Shown piece by piece: positions 37,080 through 50,230 of a stretch of DNA of 64,000 nucleotides. Position numbers and translations under genes: made by a program. Every line of letters starts with the position of its first letter. Position 1 is the first letter of the stretch. Origin of the DNA: Euwallacea fornicatus (taxonomy: Eukaryota > Arthropoda > Insecta > Coleoptera > Curculionidae); the NCBI RefSeq assembly GCF_040115645.1, contig NC_089544.1, forward strand, positions 1,922,001 through 1,986,000, read 5' to 3'. The notes below the pieces were generated by a model. The model was not told the DNA's origin, ran no database searches, and saw nothing but the letters and a program-made list of their open reading frames with translations.

Positions 37080-40000
37080 ATGGCTTTATTAGACAAGGTG
37101 AGCATTAGAGGCATCAGAAGTTTCGGTCCCGACACAGACCAACGTGTTAAGTTTTCAACCCCTTTAACTTTAATTCTTGGTCAGAATGGTTGTGGGAAAA
37201 CTACCATTTTGGAGTCCCTCAAATATGCATTAACTAGCGATTTGCCAGCAGGAACTGAAAATGGTCGAGGATTCATCAATGATCCAAAATTATCTAATCA
37301 TGCTGGGACAAAAGCTAGCATTAAGTTAAAATTTAAAGACTCCAGCAATAACTTTATAACTGTTGCCAAATTTCTGGAAGTAACGACTAAGGCTGGTGGC
37401 AAGATAATATTCAAAAGTACAAACCCAGCAATTAGATGGGAGGATGCGGATGGGAACATGCGAGATATTGGAAACAGGTGCGTCGATATAGACATGTATT
37501 GCTGTCAGAAGTTGAATGTTTCAAAAGCAATAATAAACAATGTCATATTTTGCCACCAAGAAAATTCCGCCTGGCCTTTAGATGAGCCAAAAAAGCTTAA
37601 AGAAAAGTTTGATGACATATTTGGATCTACTGAATATAACAAATGTGTCGAGAAGCTTAGAAAGCTTATTAAGATAAAGTCTGATGACATTAAGCTTTTA
37701 AAAGAGCAAGTCCAACAAAAGGAACTGAATAAAAGAAATACTGAAAGATTAAGAGAGGATTTAACAAATAATGAGCTGAAGTTAAAGGCCCTCCAAGAAC
37801 TAGTTCAAGAGAAACACAATGAAATTCAGCCTCTAGAGGAGAAACTTGAGGAGATAAATATCCTCGTCGAGTCCTTTGTGGCAGTTCAGCAAGAAAAGGC
37901 TACTTTAGAGACAAAATTAAAAGGTGACTACTCTGTGTTCTCATTATGTTTCTTATTCCTATGTTTCACATTATAACTGATCTTTTTTTCTGTAATTTTT
38001 AGGCATTCAGGAGCAACAAGAAAATTTAAAGGAACATATAGTGAACGAGTTTGAGGGCTCAGATGACGACTTAAATAGTGAGATATTAAACTTCGACGCA
38101 TTCCAAGATAACATTAATGAAGAAATTGCCAAAAAGGAAAAAATGAAAACTGTTATTGATTTGAAAGTACAAGAAATTAACAAGCTGATTCAAAATCACC
38201 AAATGTCCTTTGGGAAGCTGAAAGAAGAAGAAGCTCAGCAGTTGAAGAGATGCGGTGAAATGAAAGACCTCATCGAAAAGACTACTGTCAAATATAAAAT
38301 CGTTGTTGAAGAAGGCGAAACCTCCAATGAATTTATTTATAAGTTGAAAAATATCAGATCAGGACAAGAATTGCTTTATAAAAATTATCAAAAGGATATG
38401 GAAAGAACGGAGGAACTCAAGCAAACAGCCATTAATAATGTTCGAATTCAGTTGGCCTCGGCCGAAGAAACTTTTTCAGTAAATAACAAGCAGATCGCGG
38501 ATACGAAGGAAAAAATTCGGGATACAAAAACAAAATTGGGTAAATTAGAACGTTATAAGGCCCAGTTGGAAATCATAGACAAAAATGTGGATGAAATGAA
38601 GCAACTTTTAGCCAAGCAAGAAGCGGACTTTGACGAAAATCTAGAACTGCAACAATTAGAGGAACTGGACGATGATATTAACAAAAAAGATTCGGAACAA
38701 ACTAAATTAGATCGCGAATACAAAGTTTTGCATCAGAATTCCATCACCGAGCAAAAGATCGTTGCCGAAAAAGTCGCCGTGGCTGAAAAACAAGCGGAAA
38801 TCTCAAGTCTAAGGCAAAAACATGAAGAAGATTTCGATCTTCTATTCGGGCAAAACTTCCCGGAAGACAAATACGAATCGGCGGTTTTGCAAATTCAAAA
38901 ACAACAAGAAGAAACAGTGAGATCGTTATCTAAAGACGTTGCTAATTGCGATAAGAAAATCACCAACCTTGAAGCAACAACGATACACATTAACGATAAG
39001 TTGCGACAGCATAGAGAAGAGCTGGATCGCAATAAGACTAAAGTGGAAAACACCTGTAAAGGTAACAATTTTTCGGAATTACTGGAGCGGACGTTTAATA
39101 GAAGAGAAAAATTTCAGCGCGAAAAAGGAGCTTTTCGATCCGCTAAAACTTTATTCGAACAGTTCATCAGTGAATTCCAGCAGAATTCTCCCTGTTGTCC
39201 CGTTTGTTTGACCGACTTTTCCTCCAACAAATCCGCAGTGCCTGGCGTTATCACCACGCTGAAAGCAAAAATCGAGGATTTGCCTCACAAGATAGTCGAG
39301 ACTGACTCCAACTTGAAGAGAGAGGAAGAGTTGTATAACAAACTGCAACAACTGAAGCCCGTCAGCGAAATGATAGAAAGGTTAGAAAAGCAAACCATTC
39401 CGGAATTGGAAAAAGAATTACACAACGTTAAGGAAAGCCTGGTTGATGCCAAGCTAGAGCTAGCCGCGCTGCAAAATGACTTATTAGAGCCGAAAAATAT
39501 CGTTGAAAAATGTATAAAAGTGATATCAGACGCGGTTTTGCTCGACCGTCTGGATCAGGAAATTAAAAGAAGTGAACAAGTCAAGGAAACTTTATCAAAG
39601 GATTTGGTGAAGGTGTCTTCGAATCGCACTCTAATTGACACCGAAACTGAACTGTCTCGAGTTAAATCTGAACTAGCAAATCTTAGAAGGTTGCACAAGG
39701 TCAAACAGACCTCATACAATGAAACAAAGAGGACTATCCAGAGACTGTGCAGTCAAATGCAAACGGGGATGCAGAAGAAGTTGGAAGCCGAGAAGGTGGT
39801 TCAAGAACGGCCTTTGCTAGATAAACAAATCTCTGAATATAGAACTATCGTTTCTGAAATGGAGAAAAATCACAAAGACCTACCAGATAAAATATCTGCC
39901 TTGAAAAATGAGCTAAGCAGGTTGCTCAGGGAACGTGCAGAAATGGTTGCGAGCAATAAAACAAAGCTAGAAAAGATTCGTGCTGACATCGAAGAGTGCA

Positions 40001-41312
40001 GGCGCTATATCGATGAAACTGAGAAACTCCGCGATGTTATTGAGCAGTACGAACAACAAGGGAAAAAAGAAGAGCTGGAAAGAATACTTCAAGAACTTGG
40101 GAAACGTAAAAATAGCATTTCTAAATTAGACGATTCGACGAAAATTCTGAATGAGGCCATAATGAAAAATAAGGAAGAATTGGCCAGTCAGGAGATTCGG
40201 TTGCGGTACCTCAGAGATAACAAGGAACTGCGGGAGAAGAGAGTGGAAAGTGAAGCTTTGCAGAGAAAGTACCAAGAATTGAACAGGAAGACACACAATA
40301 ATTCCATTATTGAGGAACGCAAGAAAGTGAGGGCTGAAATTGATGTCAAAAACACGGAGATCAACAAGAAGACCGGAGAAATGACTGGTTACCAAGTAAG
40401 TATAGATTAAATTCCGCAATATTAAAACATTTCTATGGAAAGTGAATATAGAGTGTCTCAAAGTTTACTTTCAACATGGCGCTATGGAAAAACATTACAC
40501 GCAACACAAATATCGTTATTAGAAAGTCTGTTATAAGCGGATCTTTGTATATGTGATTGACCAAATTTTGTTTCTAGGAAATAGTAAGAACCAGAAAAGC
40601 AGAATTAAACATGAAAGAACACAGAGAGTCGGCGATGGAACACAAGCTGAAGTACTTCGAATTAAAAACTCAAATTTTGGCTGTCGCAGATTTGAGAAAG
40701 TACACCGAAGTTCTGGAAAAATCCATTCTGAAATTCCATCAAGAAAGGATGGTTCAAATTAATACGGCGATTAGGGAACTGTGGCGAGACATTTATAAAG
40801 GAAACGACATCGACTACGTTGAAATTAAGACTGTGGATGAAGTTAGAGGTAACGCAACTTCACTTATATATTATTACGTATCAAATACACATAAAACCAT
40901 TGTTACTCGCTATTTTACGCTAGGAGTGACCAAGAGAAGCTACACCTACAGCGTGGTACAAGTCAAAAAAGGAGTCGAACTGGAAATGAGAGGCAGGTGC
41001 AGTGCCGGTCAGAGAGTGTTGGCTTGTCTTGTGATCCGTATGGCTTTGGCAGAGACTTTCAGCACCAACTGCGGGATCTTGGCTCTTGATGAACCCACCA
41101 CCAACTTAGATAGGGACAATATCATGAGCTTAAGCGACGTCCTGTCCAGGATTATCACAATGCGGCAAAAGCAAAAGAATTTCCAGCTGTTAATCATTAC
41201 TCACGACGAGGAATTTTTGCAGGCTTTAGTCAGGGATCAAAGCATTTCGCGGTATCAGAAGGTTGAAAGAAATGCCGAGGGCTTCTCAGAAATTAAAACG
41301 GAAATCATTTGA
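37080..41312 (+). CDS. RAD50: RAD50 double-strand break repair ATPase
   Basis: RAD50 forms the MRN complex with MRE11 and NBS1, which tethers and processes DNA double-strand breaks and activates ATM. Four exons (37080-37923, 38003-40395, 40578-40848, 40924-41312) give 3897 nt, or 1298 aa, near the family's usual 1312. It shows an N-terminal ATPase lobe with Walker A GQNGCGKTT and Q-loop CHQENSAW, and a long antiparallel coiled coil. The zinc hook CPVC is at about residue 679, matching human 681-684. The C-terminal lobe has signature CSAGQRVLACLVIRMALAE, Walker B ILALDEPTTNLD and the H-loop THDEEF. All catalytic motifs are intact. The last intron (40849-40923) is 75 nt and stop-free. AATAAA at 41423 follows the stop. 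Confidence 0.97.
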
Positions 41313-41422
41313 GTGTACCTACAGTATTAACTAAGACATATTGTTCTTGTTTGTTTAATGCGCGTTCATTTTCCTTATTTAAACTAGATTTAAATAACAT
41401 TCCCTATGTTGAAGATTAATGA

Positions 41423-41428
41423 AATAAA
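41423..41428 (+). other. Candidate poly(A) signal of RAD50
   Basis: AATAAA about 110 bases after the RAD50 stop codon. Confidence 0.55.
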
Positions 41429-43258
41429 CAGTTGCTTTGAAAGCTATTTGAATTAATTTCGCATTGGCATTCGTTTTGTACTATGCACGTTGAAACGAAG
41501 AGATTATGAAGGGTGCTCGCACACGAGTTTTAGATTTCGATTTTCTATTGAACACAGGACACCCGAAAAAAGCGGACAGGGCTGGAAAAAGCGCTGGACC
41601 TGGGTGTTCTTGCAGTACAGGGCGTTTTTACATAATTTTTGGGGGAAGTGCGCACATATGGATATCATTAAAACTTGAATCGTAAAGCTGCGTTCGCTTG
41701 ATTTGGATCGTTTAAATTCCATTTCTTGCCCTCCATTTGCAAACAGGCAATGCATGTTAGAGAGGAATATATTTGCCCCTAAGAGCATGGAATAATTTTT
41801 TCATGCAATTTGCGTGGCAAGTTTTGTGCTTTCCACAAACCAATGTAGTATTTACATACACTTCCGTAAATAACTTGCCTAAGTACTTACCTGATATATC
41901 TAAAATAGGATAAAACCCGGAAATATATTACAAACGCCTGAAAATACAGTTAATATTTTGGCGGCAAAAAGTTGTAGAGGGCGTGAATAAGCTCCTGACG
42001 GAAATTAAATATAAAAATAAAATAAATAAAAAAAACATGTCACTAGTGTATAATAGATGGCGCCCTGAGCATACCCAACGTTACCCGCAAAACTGATAAT
42101 TCTATAAACTATAATACGACTTATTTACGCCATTGACTCGGTACAACTTAAAAAAAACTTTATGGATCTTTATTTGATTACCGCAATTACACCGTGTCAC
42201 CCTCACTAGCAAGCTACACCCTTTGGATCCGGATTCGGATCAAGCAGAGTAGTTCCCGTATTTATGTATGTAGCCTGGTCACAGAGGGCGTTGATTACAC
42301 TTACACATTGTGGATAAAACCATGTCCCTCCCTCGTCTTCGCTCAGTTCCCCATTTTGCGCCGTTTTCAGTTAAGTTTAACGTCAAAAGGGTTTTGTTAT
42401 TCATATAATTTTTCAGATTTTCCTTTCGGTATTTCAGTTCGATACCTGGTTTGTGAAACTATTTGTTATTTACAATAGGTAAGAAGCTGTTTGATAAAGA
42501 CGAGGTTCAATCAAAGTTTTTAAACTTTAATAAATGAAAATTGAAGTTTTTCAAAGTTTTGGTAACTTTACTGACAAGGAAATTTTCATGAAAATAGAGA
42601 AATTGACAAGTGTTTTTATTTTTTCGCTTCTATGGATATTATCTTAAAGCTTACCAAGCAAACATTTTAAAACCCTAAGGAGCAAAAACTCATTTGTTGC
42701 AGTTGGAGCTTGTGCTATCAAAAACATGTCAGGGATTGATCAGTAACATTTGGCCCTTTTCTTTTAACAATTTTCAAAATATAGCAAGGTGCATTTCTAT
42801 TGAGGCAAGTCAAAGTCAAAAGTTTGCAATGGGGTACTTGCCAAATCGTGAAGGCTTCGAAATAGCAAATGATCTTAATTTGTGCTGGTGACCCACTGCG
42901 GCACTAAAAAACTGCAAATAGAGACCAGAAACGTAAATGCTACTTGTGGAAAACACTTGGAATGATGGGAAATATTCATCTATTATTAAATATCCAAAAA
43001 CTACGCCTGAGTTACTTTGCGGTGCGACATTGAAGTATTTCAGGAGGGCATAAGAAATATTTTTACGCTGTAAAAAAAACTTCTTGTGCTTTATTTGAAT
43101 GCAACACAGCAACGAATCACCATACAATCAACAAATGAAAGATCAAAATTCTTCAAGTTTTCATATGAAATTTAAACTTACCAGTTCTATGTTATCTGGC
43201 ACTAAAACCCGACTAAAATCCAGTTTTTTTCAGTTAGGTCCTAAAAATAGTTTTAGGA
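41429..43258. other. Intergenic region between RAD50 and the stromalin gene
   Basis: About 1.8 kb with no recognisable coding exon. The stromalin promoter and a 5' untranslated exon are expected at its right end, where a polypyrimidine tract and CAG precede 43235. Confidence 0.4.
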
Positions 43259-46200
43259 ATGGAATTTCAGGCGAGGAAAAAACAGAGAATTCTTGCTCAA
43301 AGTACCCCCGTTTCTAGTACTGCTAATAGAGCAGGAGAAACCCCTTCACTTTCCGTCGTTCTAACCAATTCATCAAAATACCAATCTCTAGCGGATTACT
43401 TCTCAGATAAAGAACATTCTTTTTTGGATAGTCTAAATGACCTTAGCAGTAGACTTAATGGTAGTGAATCACGGATGAATTCTTTAGATGAACCTGGTAA
43501 GTACAAATATATTAGTGGAAAAATACCAAGGGAGTCCCGTAAGGTCAAAGTTCAAATAGGCACCTGTAAAGAGACATATCTAGAGAACGCTAACTCTTCA
43601 AGAATCTCTAAATAATATAAATATGATAATTGACAAACAGTCAAATCATTATAAATTACATTTTGCAGGTGAACCACCGGATTACGATGATTTCCTGAAA
43701 TCATGCAAACAAATTAGAAATCAGGGAAAGATATGGGAGCGATACAAGCCTAAAAGAGAGAATCAGGAGGGTTCATTATATGCTCAAACTATAACTAACC
43801 CGAAGGAAGTCGATGTAATTCGTAGTTCGATCTACGTAACAATAAAATGAAAAACTCAAACTTTATTGAGGTTTTTTTTAAGGTTCTCGCTGAATGGTTT
43901 GCTGGGTACGCCAAAGAAAAGCCTGAGACTTCAGGCCTTTATCATATATTTCAGTTTTTCTTCGATTGCGCGTCGTTTCAAAAATTTAATTTACAAAAAT
44001 ATTTTTCCTCTACGCCGGACGTTATGCGAATTGTGAGGACTGTTAACAGTCCTTCCGTAATCAACACAGCAACAGTAAGTTACTTTTTATTCTTTAGTTT
44101 TGGATCTAAAAACAACTCTACAATAAAACACTTTATTTCAGGATTATCGCAAATATTTGTTTGAGGAGAAATCCAAGTTGGCCAAAATTTACCAGTACAG
44201 TATTTTTAATTTTTTACAAACATTCCTAATCGAAGCCCATCAGCAACAAATTCTTAACAGTCCTGTAATAAAGCATTTCCTGGTCCTTTTGCGCGATATG
44301 TGTAGTTTTGCCAGTAGCAGACCATTATTACACACGGCCTGTTTATTTGGTAACACGCCTTTATTAGCTGCGAAGCAATTTATTTACTTTATAATAAAAT
44401 TGATTTTAGTGCTCAAAATTGTGACATCACTATGTATTATAAAAGAGAGACAAGCAAAGTCTGTTAATGCTTCAGATGTAGATGGTTACCTCAATGTGCT
44501 GTATTTCTGTTTTACAAAAATATGGTTTGTAGCCTTTAAGATCGTTTCGTAAAATGTCGTTTTTATTGTGAGTTTTTAGTGGTATTGCTGACAAGAGTGT
44601 TTTTAAACTCAAGGAGGCATGTCTTTATGAATTAAAGATTTGGATCGGCATGTTTCCAGCCCTATTTCTAGATGATTTTCATTGTTCCCAAGTTATAAGG
44701 CATTTGATTATAGATGAGGTATTAAGAACTACTTAAGAAAATTTCAAAAATGAACTACTAAGAATTTTTTAGTCTCCTAACGTTCGAATAGCTGCACTGA
44801 ATGTCCTACTGCCGATTGCCGAAGATGCTCACTGCAGGGAGCATTTAAGGAAAAGCGGTCTTCAAGCTTTATGTGTGCAAGTCTGGAAAAGAGTTCAAGA
44901 TGTAGATACGAGAGTGGTCCTTTTAGCTATTAGGGTGTTCAATAACCTTGCTATACAGTGAGTCTGAAAGTTATTTTGAGTCACCTCTTATTTGTATATA
45001 TAAAACCGATAATACCGTTTGAATATCCGGAATTCCCTGCTAATTTTGAATTGCCTTGTATAGTTAAAGTATCAGCAAATATTAGCCTGTCTATATCCAC
45101 AATACTTTTATATGAACAATTTTTTTAGAACAATATTCGTTTACGATTCAGGGAGGGGGTCACTCGTCTTACTCGTATAACTCTTTATATATTATAAATT
45201 TCAGCCACAGGGATTACATTCCCCAAAAGGACCTGTTTGAGAACCTGCTTAAAGTAACCTGTCACAAAGATTTCCGAATTGGTTCTGCAGCTGGGAAATG
45301 TTTGATGAACATTTTGCAAAGTAGCGCAATACACCCCAAAAGCTTATTGATACAACTATGTAAATTGGCATTTTCTTTTGTAAGGGATTTCATTAATTAA
45401 AAAATACATATTGTTGTATATTTTTTTTCAGCCAAATTTTCCAATTTTGGTGGAATCTTGCTTTGACCATCATGATCTTTTCCAAAATTGGAGCGTCTGT
45501 TTCGGGATAATGAACACTAACAATCCTGATTTTAAAGTTATTGAAGTTTTAAGTTCACTGGTGTTAGAATGTGTATTTTTGAGTTTAACCGGCAAAGGAT
45601 CTATAGTGCGCCCGTTTTCAGACGTTTCAGGTGAGTTTTACATGTCACGTAGTTGGTAGACTACTAAAAAACATCCTACGTATCAGGTTTTTAAATTTTC
45701 GTCGTATATTTAGAAGAATCTTTCTGGAAAATTAAATGAAATAGAACAAGTTTACATATTTATGTGTGACTCGCCATGTTATCCCAATAGGTTCTACAAT
45801 TTAATTTTGATTTTAGAGAGGAGAGTGGAACGTGAACGCCACGAGGCTCTAGCCAGACATATTTATCCCCAATTGAAGCAGCTGATCGTGATTTACAGGA
45901 AATACGAGACCATAATAAGAAACATTTTCTCAATGCTACCCTTGATTAACCCCGAGTATCTAACTACAAAACAGTGCGAGGTATTCGCGCAAATAGATGT
46001 TTGTTGCTTAAATGTAACATACAAAACTAAACGATTTTTCTTTCAGACTTGCAGTGAAGTAATCAAACAGATCTCCACATTCCTTAAAGGTTGGACCGAA
46101 ACGAAAACTTTAACTGTCGTCATGGACTATTTCATCTACGTGAACGATAAGATCCCGAGCGTTGATCAAAACATTAAAAATAAATGTATGGGAGAGGTGA

Positions 46201-49200
46201 AATCTTATATCTCCATAGAGTTGCAGAAGTCTTTCTTCAGCAAAAATAACCAAACGTTGCTGATGAGTCGAAAAACGGCTGTAGTTTTCGGTAAAGTCGA
46301 TCTAAACAATCATATTTCATGGGCAAAACTGCTTGGTGCTACGACCGTCCTCGAGTCAGACGTGGAGGTATCTATGCTATTTATGTAGCTACCTGCAGTC
46401 ACGAAAAATACATTTCCAAATACAGGGTGTCCCAGAAATAACAGAACGATACGATAATAAAACTCGTACAAAGCAACATCTTTTTTAAGTAAGTTTTTTG
46501 CATGAAAGGTGTACAGTGGCTCAAAGTAAAAATGATACTCCTGTATTGAAATCACTAGTTATTAATAAATTTTCATTTACTTAACGATAATCTAGGATAC
46601 AAATTTTAGAAAATGTTATGCTACATCTCTTCTACAATATCCAAAATAAAAAAAATAAAATCTTACAAAGGAAGGAAAGAAATTAAGTTCTATTAGCTTT
46701 CAAAACGAATCTCAAAATTAAAATGATATATATCAATTTTATGATTAGAGTTTCCACGGGCTTCCCCACAAACTAACACCATATCAATGCACTCATTATT
46801 CGTGAAACGTAAAATTTCTCAACAGTTTCAAACTCGAACATCACAACAGAAATGACACGTATCAATCACAAACAATACGAGTCTCGTTGTACATCTAGTA
46901 TGAATTATGATTAACAAATAACTTACGATAAACGTAAAAAACGAATAATGGATAATAAAACGTCCGCAAAATTTCGATTTTTTAAATTCACTGGCGTTTC
47001 CATGGAGCGGTTTTAATAAGTAAAAAATGTCGACAATAAATGTTAATTAAAAAAAGACTTATTTGATACAAATTGTTGCTTTCGACGAGTTCTGCCACTT
47101 GGTCAAATTACGGCATTCGTTTCTGAACCACCCTCTATGCGGGGCAGATATTTGGGCAAGAGATGTTGCTCAAATTAGTAATCCCCATTGAAGTGGCCCA
47201 TAACCTGATAGCTCAATTAAAAAATATAAACAAAAACTCCCTTTCTTTTAGTGCATGGAAAATATTCTGACCGCCTGTCACTGGAGCTTGGTATGGAAAA
47301 TCAGAACAATAAGGTCCAGTGCTACTCTTGCGGATCCCGACCAACGACTCGAAGGCTCAGATTTGACCAGAGAAATCAAAAAGACTTTTGGTATGCTGAA
47401 ACAGTTTTACTCGGAGTGTTCCGGGGTCATGCGTTCCAAAATCAAGAATGCAATGTTCGTTGTAAGTCGCTTCGGCTTAATGTTCAGTCGTTCGAGTGTT
47501 GGGGTTTTTCTATTTTAAGGACCTACTCAAGCGAGGGTCTCGTTAGAACTTGCTTTCTTGCTATGTTAGTAGGATTCTGAGAAATTTTGCTTTTGAAATG
47601 ATTAATGTTCGAGAGTAACGCTCTCACAGATCGCAACCACGAGACCCTGACAAGTCTCCAAAATCCCTGGCACCCGAAGACAGTCGATATGTTACATGTA
47701 CAGGGCGCTTTTTTGATGTGCTTGTTATCGCTATTTCCAAAACGGTTGGAGCAAAAACATAGGCTAAATTAGACCAAAGTGGCCCCTGGTAAAGCTGATT
47801 AAGGAAACCGCTACAAGGTTGCTATATTTTCAGTGGGTTCCTAAATGTTTGGAAAAATATGAAAATGACCTAAAACTTTAATGCCATCTTTTCGGAAATT
47901 GCAACGGTAGGCACACCAAAAGGAAAACCTGTATTTTAAGACGAAACTATAAAACTAGACATAATTAAAATTACAATTTAATAAAGTTCGTTAATAATTC
48001 TTTCTTGTGATGTCCAGTCTCACCCTGTTCGTATGGGAATACTATTAAAAATTGCTCTGGAATATCGTCTTACTGTGGACTTTTCAGGGTTTCGACCGGA
48101 TTTGCGAATCGTCCCTAAGTTTTTGCTCAGAGCTAGAAAACTTTAGCGAGGAATTGGACACGTTAAAGCCCAGCTATAAAAACAATCTATTACTGGTTCC
48201 AGAAATAATTCAAATTCTGGAGATAAGCGCGCAATTTAAGGATTCTATTTCAGGTAAGTATTACGTAGGGGTTCCGTTATTATTTCTTAAAGGTATATGT
48301 TCATAGTTGCCCGCTTTCGTAAGTACATATTCCAGATTTTTCATATGGCCAGTATGGGGATCATTCCAATGGAATGTATGTCGACCATTTTCAAGTTATT
48401 CAATTCGGTAAGCTTTAACCACTTGACCTATGGCAAATTTGATTCTAGCCACTAGTAATTACCCCTTATCGTGTGGTCTTAATGTCACGGAGGATAATAA
48501 ATGATTTTCAGCGTTATGAAGAGTATGGCCAAATAATTGAAGCGGTCCTATTAAAGATTCAGTCTTTAAGTGAAAACTGGTTGGCGCATCTGATCATAGA
48601 TACATTGGCTAAAGTGCATCTCAATATACGGGAAAAAACAGGTGATGAAGACCTTAAAAGCGAGGACGTCAGAACCCTGTTGGTAAGCAGTAAAGTTTTA
48701 TTGAGATGCTAGTTGCTTTTTGTGGAAAGTTTGGAGGGTAAAAAATTACCATAATAACAATCTAACCGAAATATCATTTTTAAGGCTTTGGCTGAGAGAT
48801 TTCACCAAACCAAGAAATTAATCTCTGTGAAAATCGCCTTAAAAATATTGACGTTAGCCGTGAGTTATGCGATATCACACAGACGCTACGATTTCCTACT
48901 TTACGTTAGAGCCTTTAGTTCGCACCTTAAGAATTCTCCGAAGGAAATCGATAGCATGTAAGTTAGCGCCCAACAAAATACGTGGTGCACTGCACTTACA
49001 AGTGACTTTGAAATTGCAGTTTAAAAATTCTGCAACAGATGCTCTCCAATGAGGATAAAAACGACCCTTCTGTGTTGAATTTTATAAAATCCTTGAATAC
49101 GGGTAAAAGGAATTTGAAGAAAAAAAAATCTGTTACTGGTAAGCGACAAGTTTCAAGTGAGTAATATGTAGGTGTACCATCTACTAAGAAACTCTTTCCT

Positions 49201-49734
49201 TTGTGATTTTTCAAAATTTTGAAAACTAAAGGAAGATTTGACAGTTATAGACAATAATTTGTTTTTCGATTTGGGTGACATTCCTCACCAATTTTGAAGT
49301 ACAACCCGAGGGCAAAGTCAAAGTTTAGTCAAGTTCATAAGTAAAAAAATTTCACATATGACGCAGAGTTTATGGGGCACACTGTATATTGTTATTTGGT
49401 TCTATGGGGCTCTCCTTTCTGATTTAAATAATGTTTACTCTTTAAGAATAATTGGTTAGACATATAATAGACTGTATATGGAACATCAGAATTGTTTCTC
49501 TAATTTATTATTCTTAAGGAACATTTTTGATTTACTAAATCAGGGTCACTCTATTGTTGTATAGGCCCTAAGCTGAAAACCAATAATCCGCCACAAAAAA
49601 GCCGAACTCTTAAAAGAAAAGTCACTAAACCGGTCCGCAGAAAGACTTATTCCACCCAATCGACCACTGAAAGTGAGCTAAATATATCGATCCACGACAC
49701 TTCTACCGGTGACGATAGCGAAATGCAACGATAA
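43259..49734 (+). CDS. Divergent stromalin (STAG/SA) cohesin subunit
   Basis: Stromalins bind the RAD21/REC8 kleisin and load cohesin on chromatin. Eighteen exons sum to 3195 nt, 1064 aa: 43259-43496, 43669-43835, 43883-44074, 44142-44349, 44410-44525, 44581-44718, 44773-44957, 45205-45379, 45432-45630, 45817-45980, 46047-46367, 47252-47461, 48088-48264, 48336-48407, 48512-48682, 48785-48957, 49020-49138, 49565-49734. STAG landmarks in order: VLAEWFAGY near residue 135, the stromalin-conserved region at about 305-400 (VFKLKEACLYELKIWIGMF, then DESPNVRIAALNVLLPI), and RYEEYGQII matching STAG NDYGDII. The C-terminus is short and basic (KPVRRKTYSTQS). Divergence suggests a second, perhaps meiotic, paralogue like Drosophila SNM or mammalian STAG3. 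The exon 13/14 junction is the least certain. Confidence 0.8.
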
Positions 49735-49881
49735 AACGTGAATGAGTCAGTTTTAGACTTTTTTTAATTTGCGGTATTTTTGTTACTTTTTCGACAATTA
49801 ATATTATCGCTTGAAGAATTTATTATTTGAGTTATATAGAATCCAGGAGCTTAAGTTTAGCAAAAGACGATTGTTTGGTTT

Positions 49882-49922
49882 TATCGATAGATGCAATTAC
49901 TGTGTAATTGTGGAAAAATAAA
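49882..49922. promoter_or_regulatory. TATCGATA motif and candidate poly(A) signal
   Basis: TATCGATA at 49882-49889 matches the DREF element but sits 3' of the stromalin gene, so its role is unclear. AATAAA at 49917-49922 is the likely stromalin poly(A) signal. Confidence 0.4.
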
Positions 49923-50230
49923 ATAGACGTTGTTGATCAATCGGTGTTATAAATTATTGCATAAATTCAATAAAAGTGAGGGGAAAATGAGAATCGGATC
50001 AAAACTACCGTGGTGCCAGTGTTCTTTGTACTGGCTGAAGTTCGTGCCAGCGCGAGGTCGTCGTCGAACCCCCGCTGGATTCTGCAGTGGACCATTCAGT
50101 AACGTTTTTATGAGATGACGATGTTCTTATGATGAAATTGATTAAAAAAATTATGCAATTCTTACATTTTCAGATCTCAGAAATTCCTCGCAAATTCCCA
50201 CACCCCCATTGGATTTATTACTGACAAATT

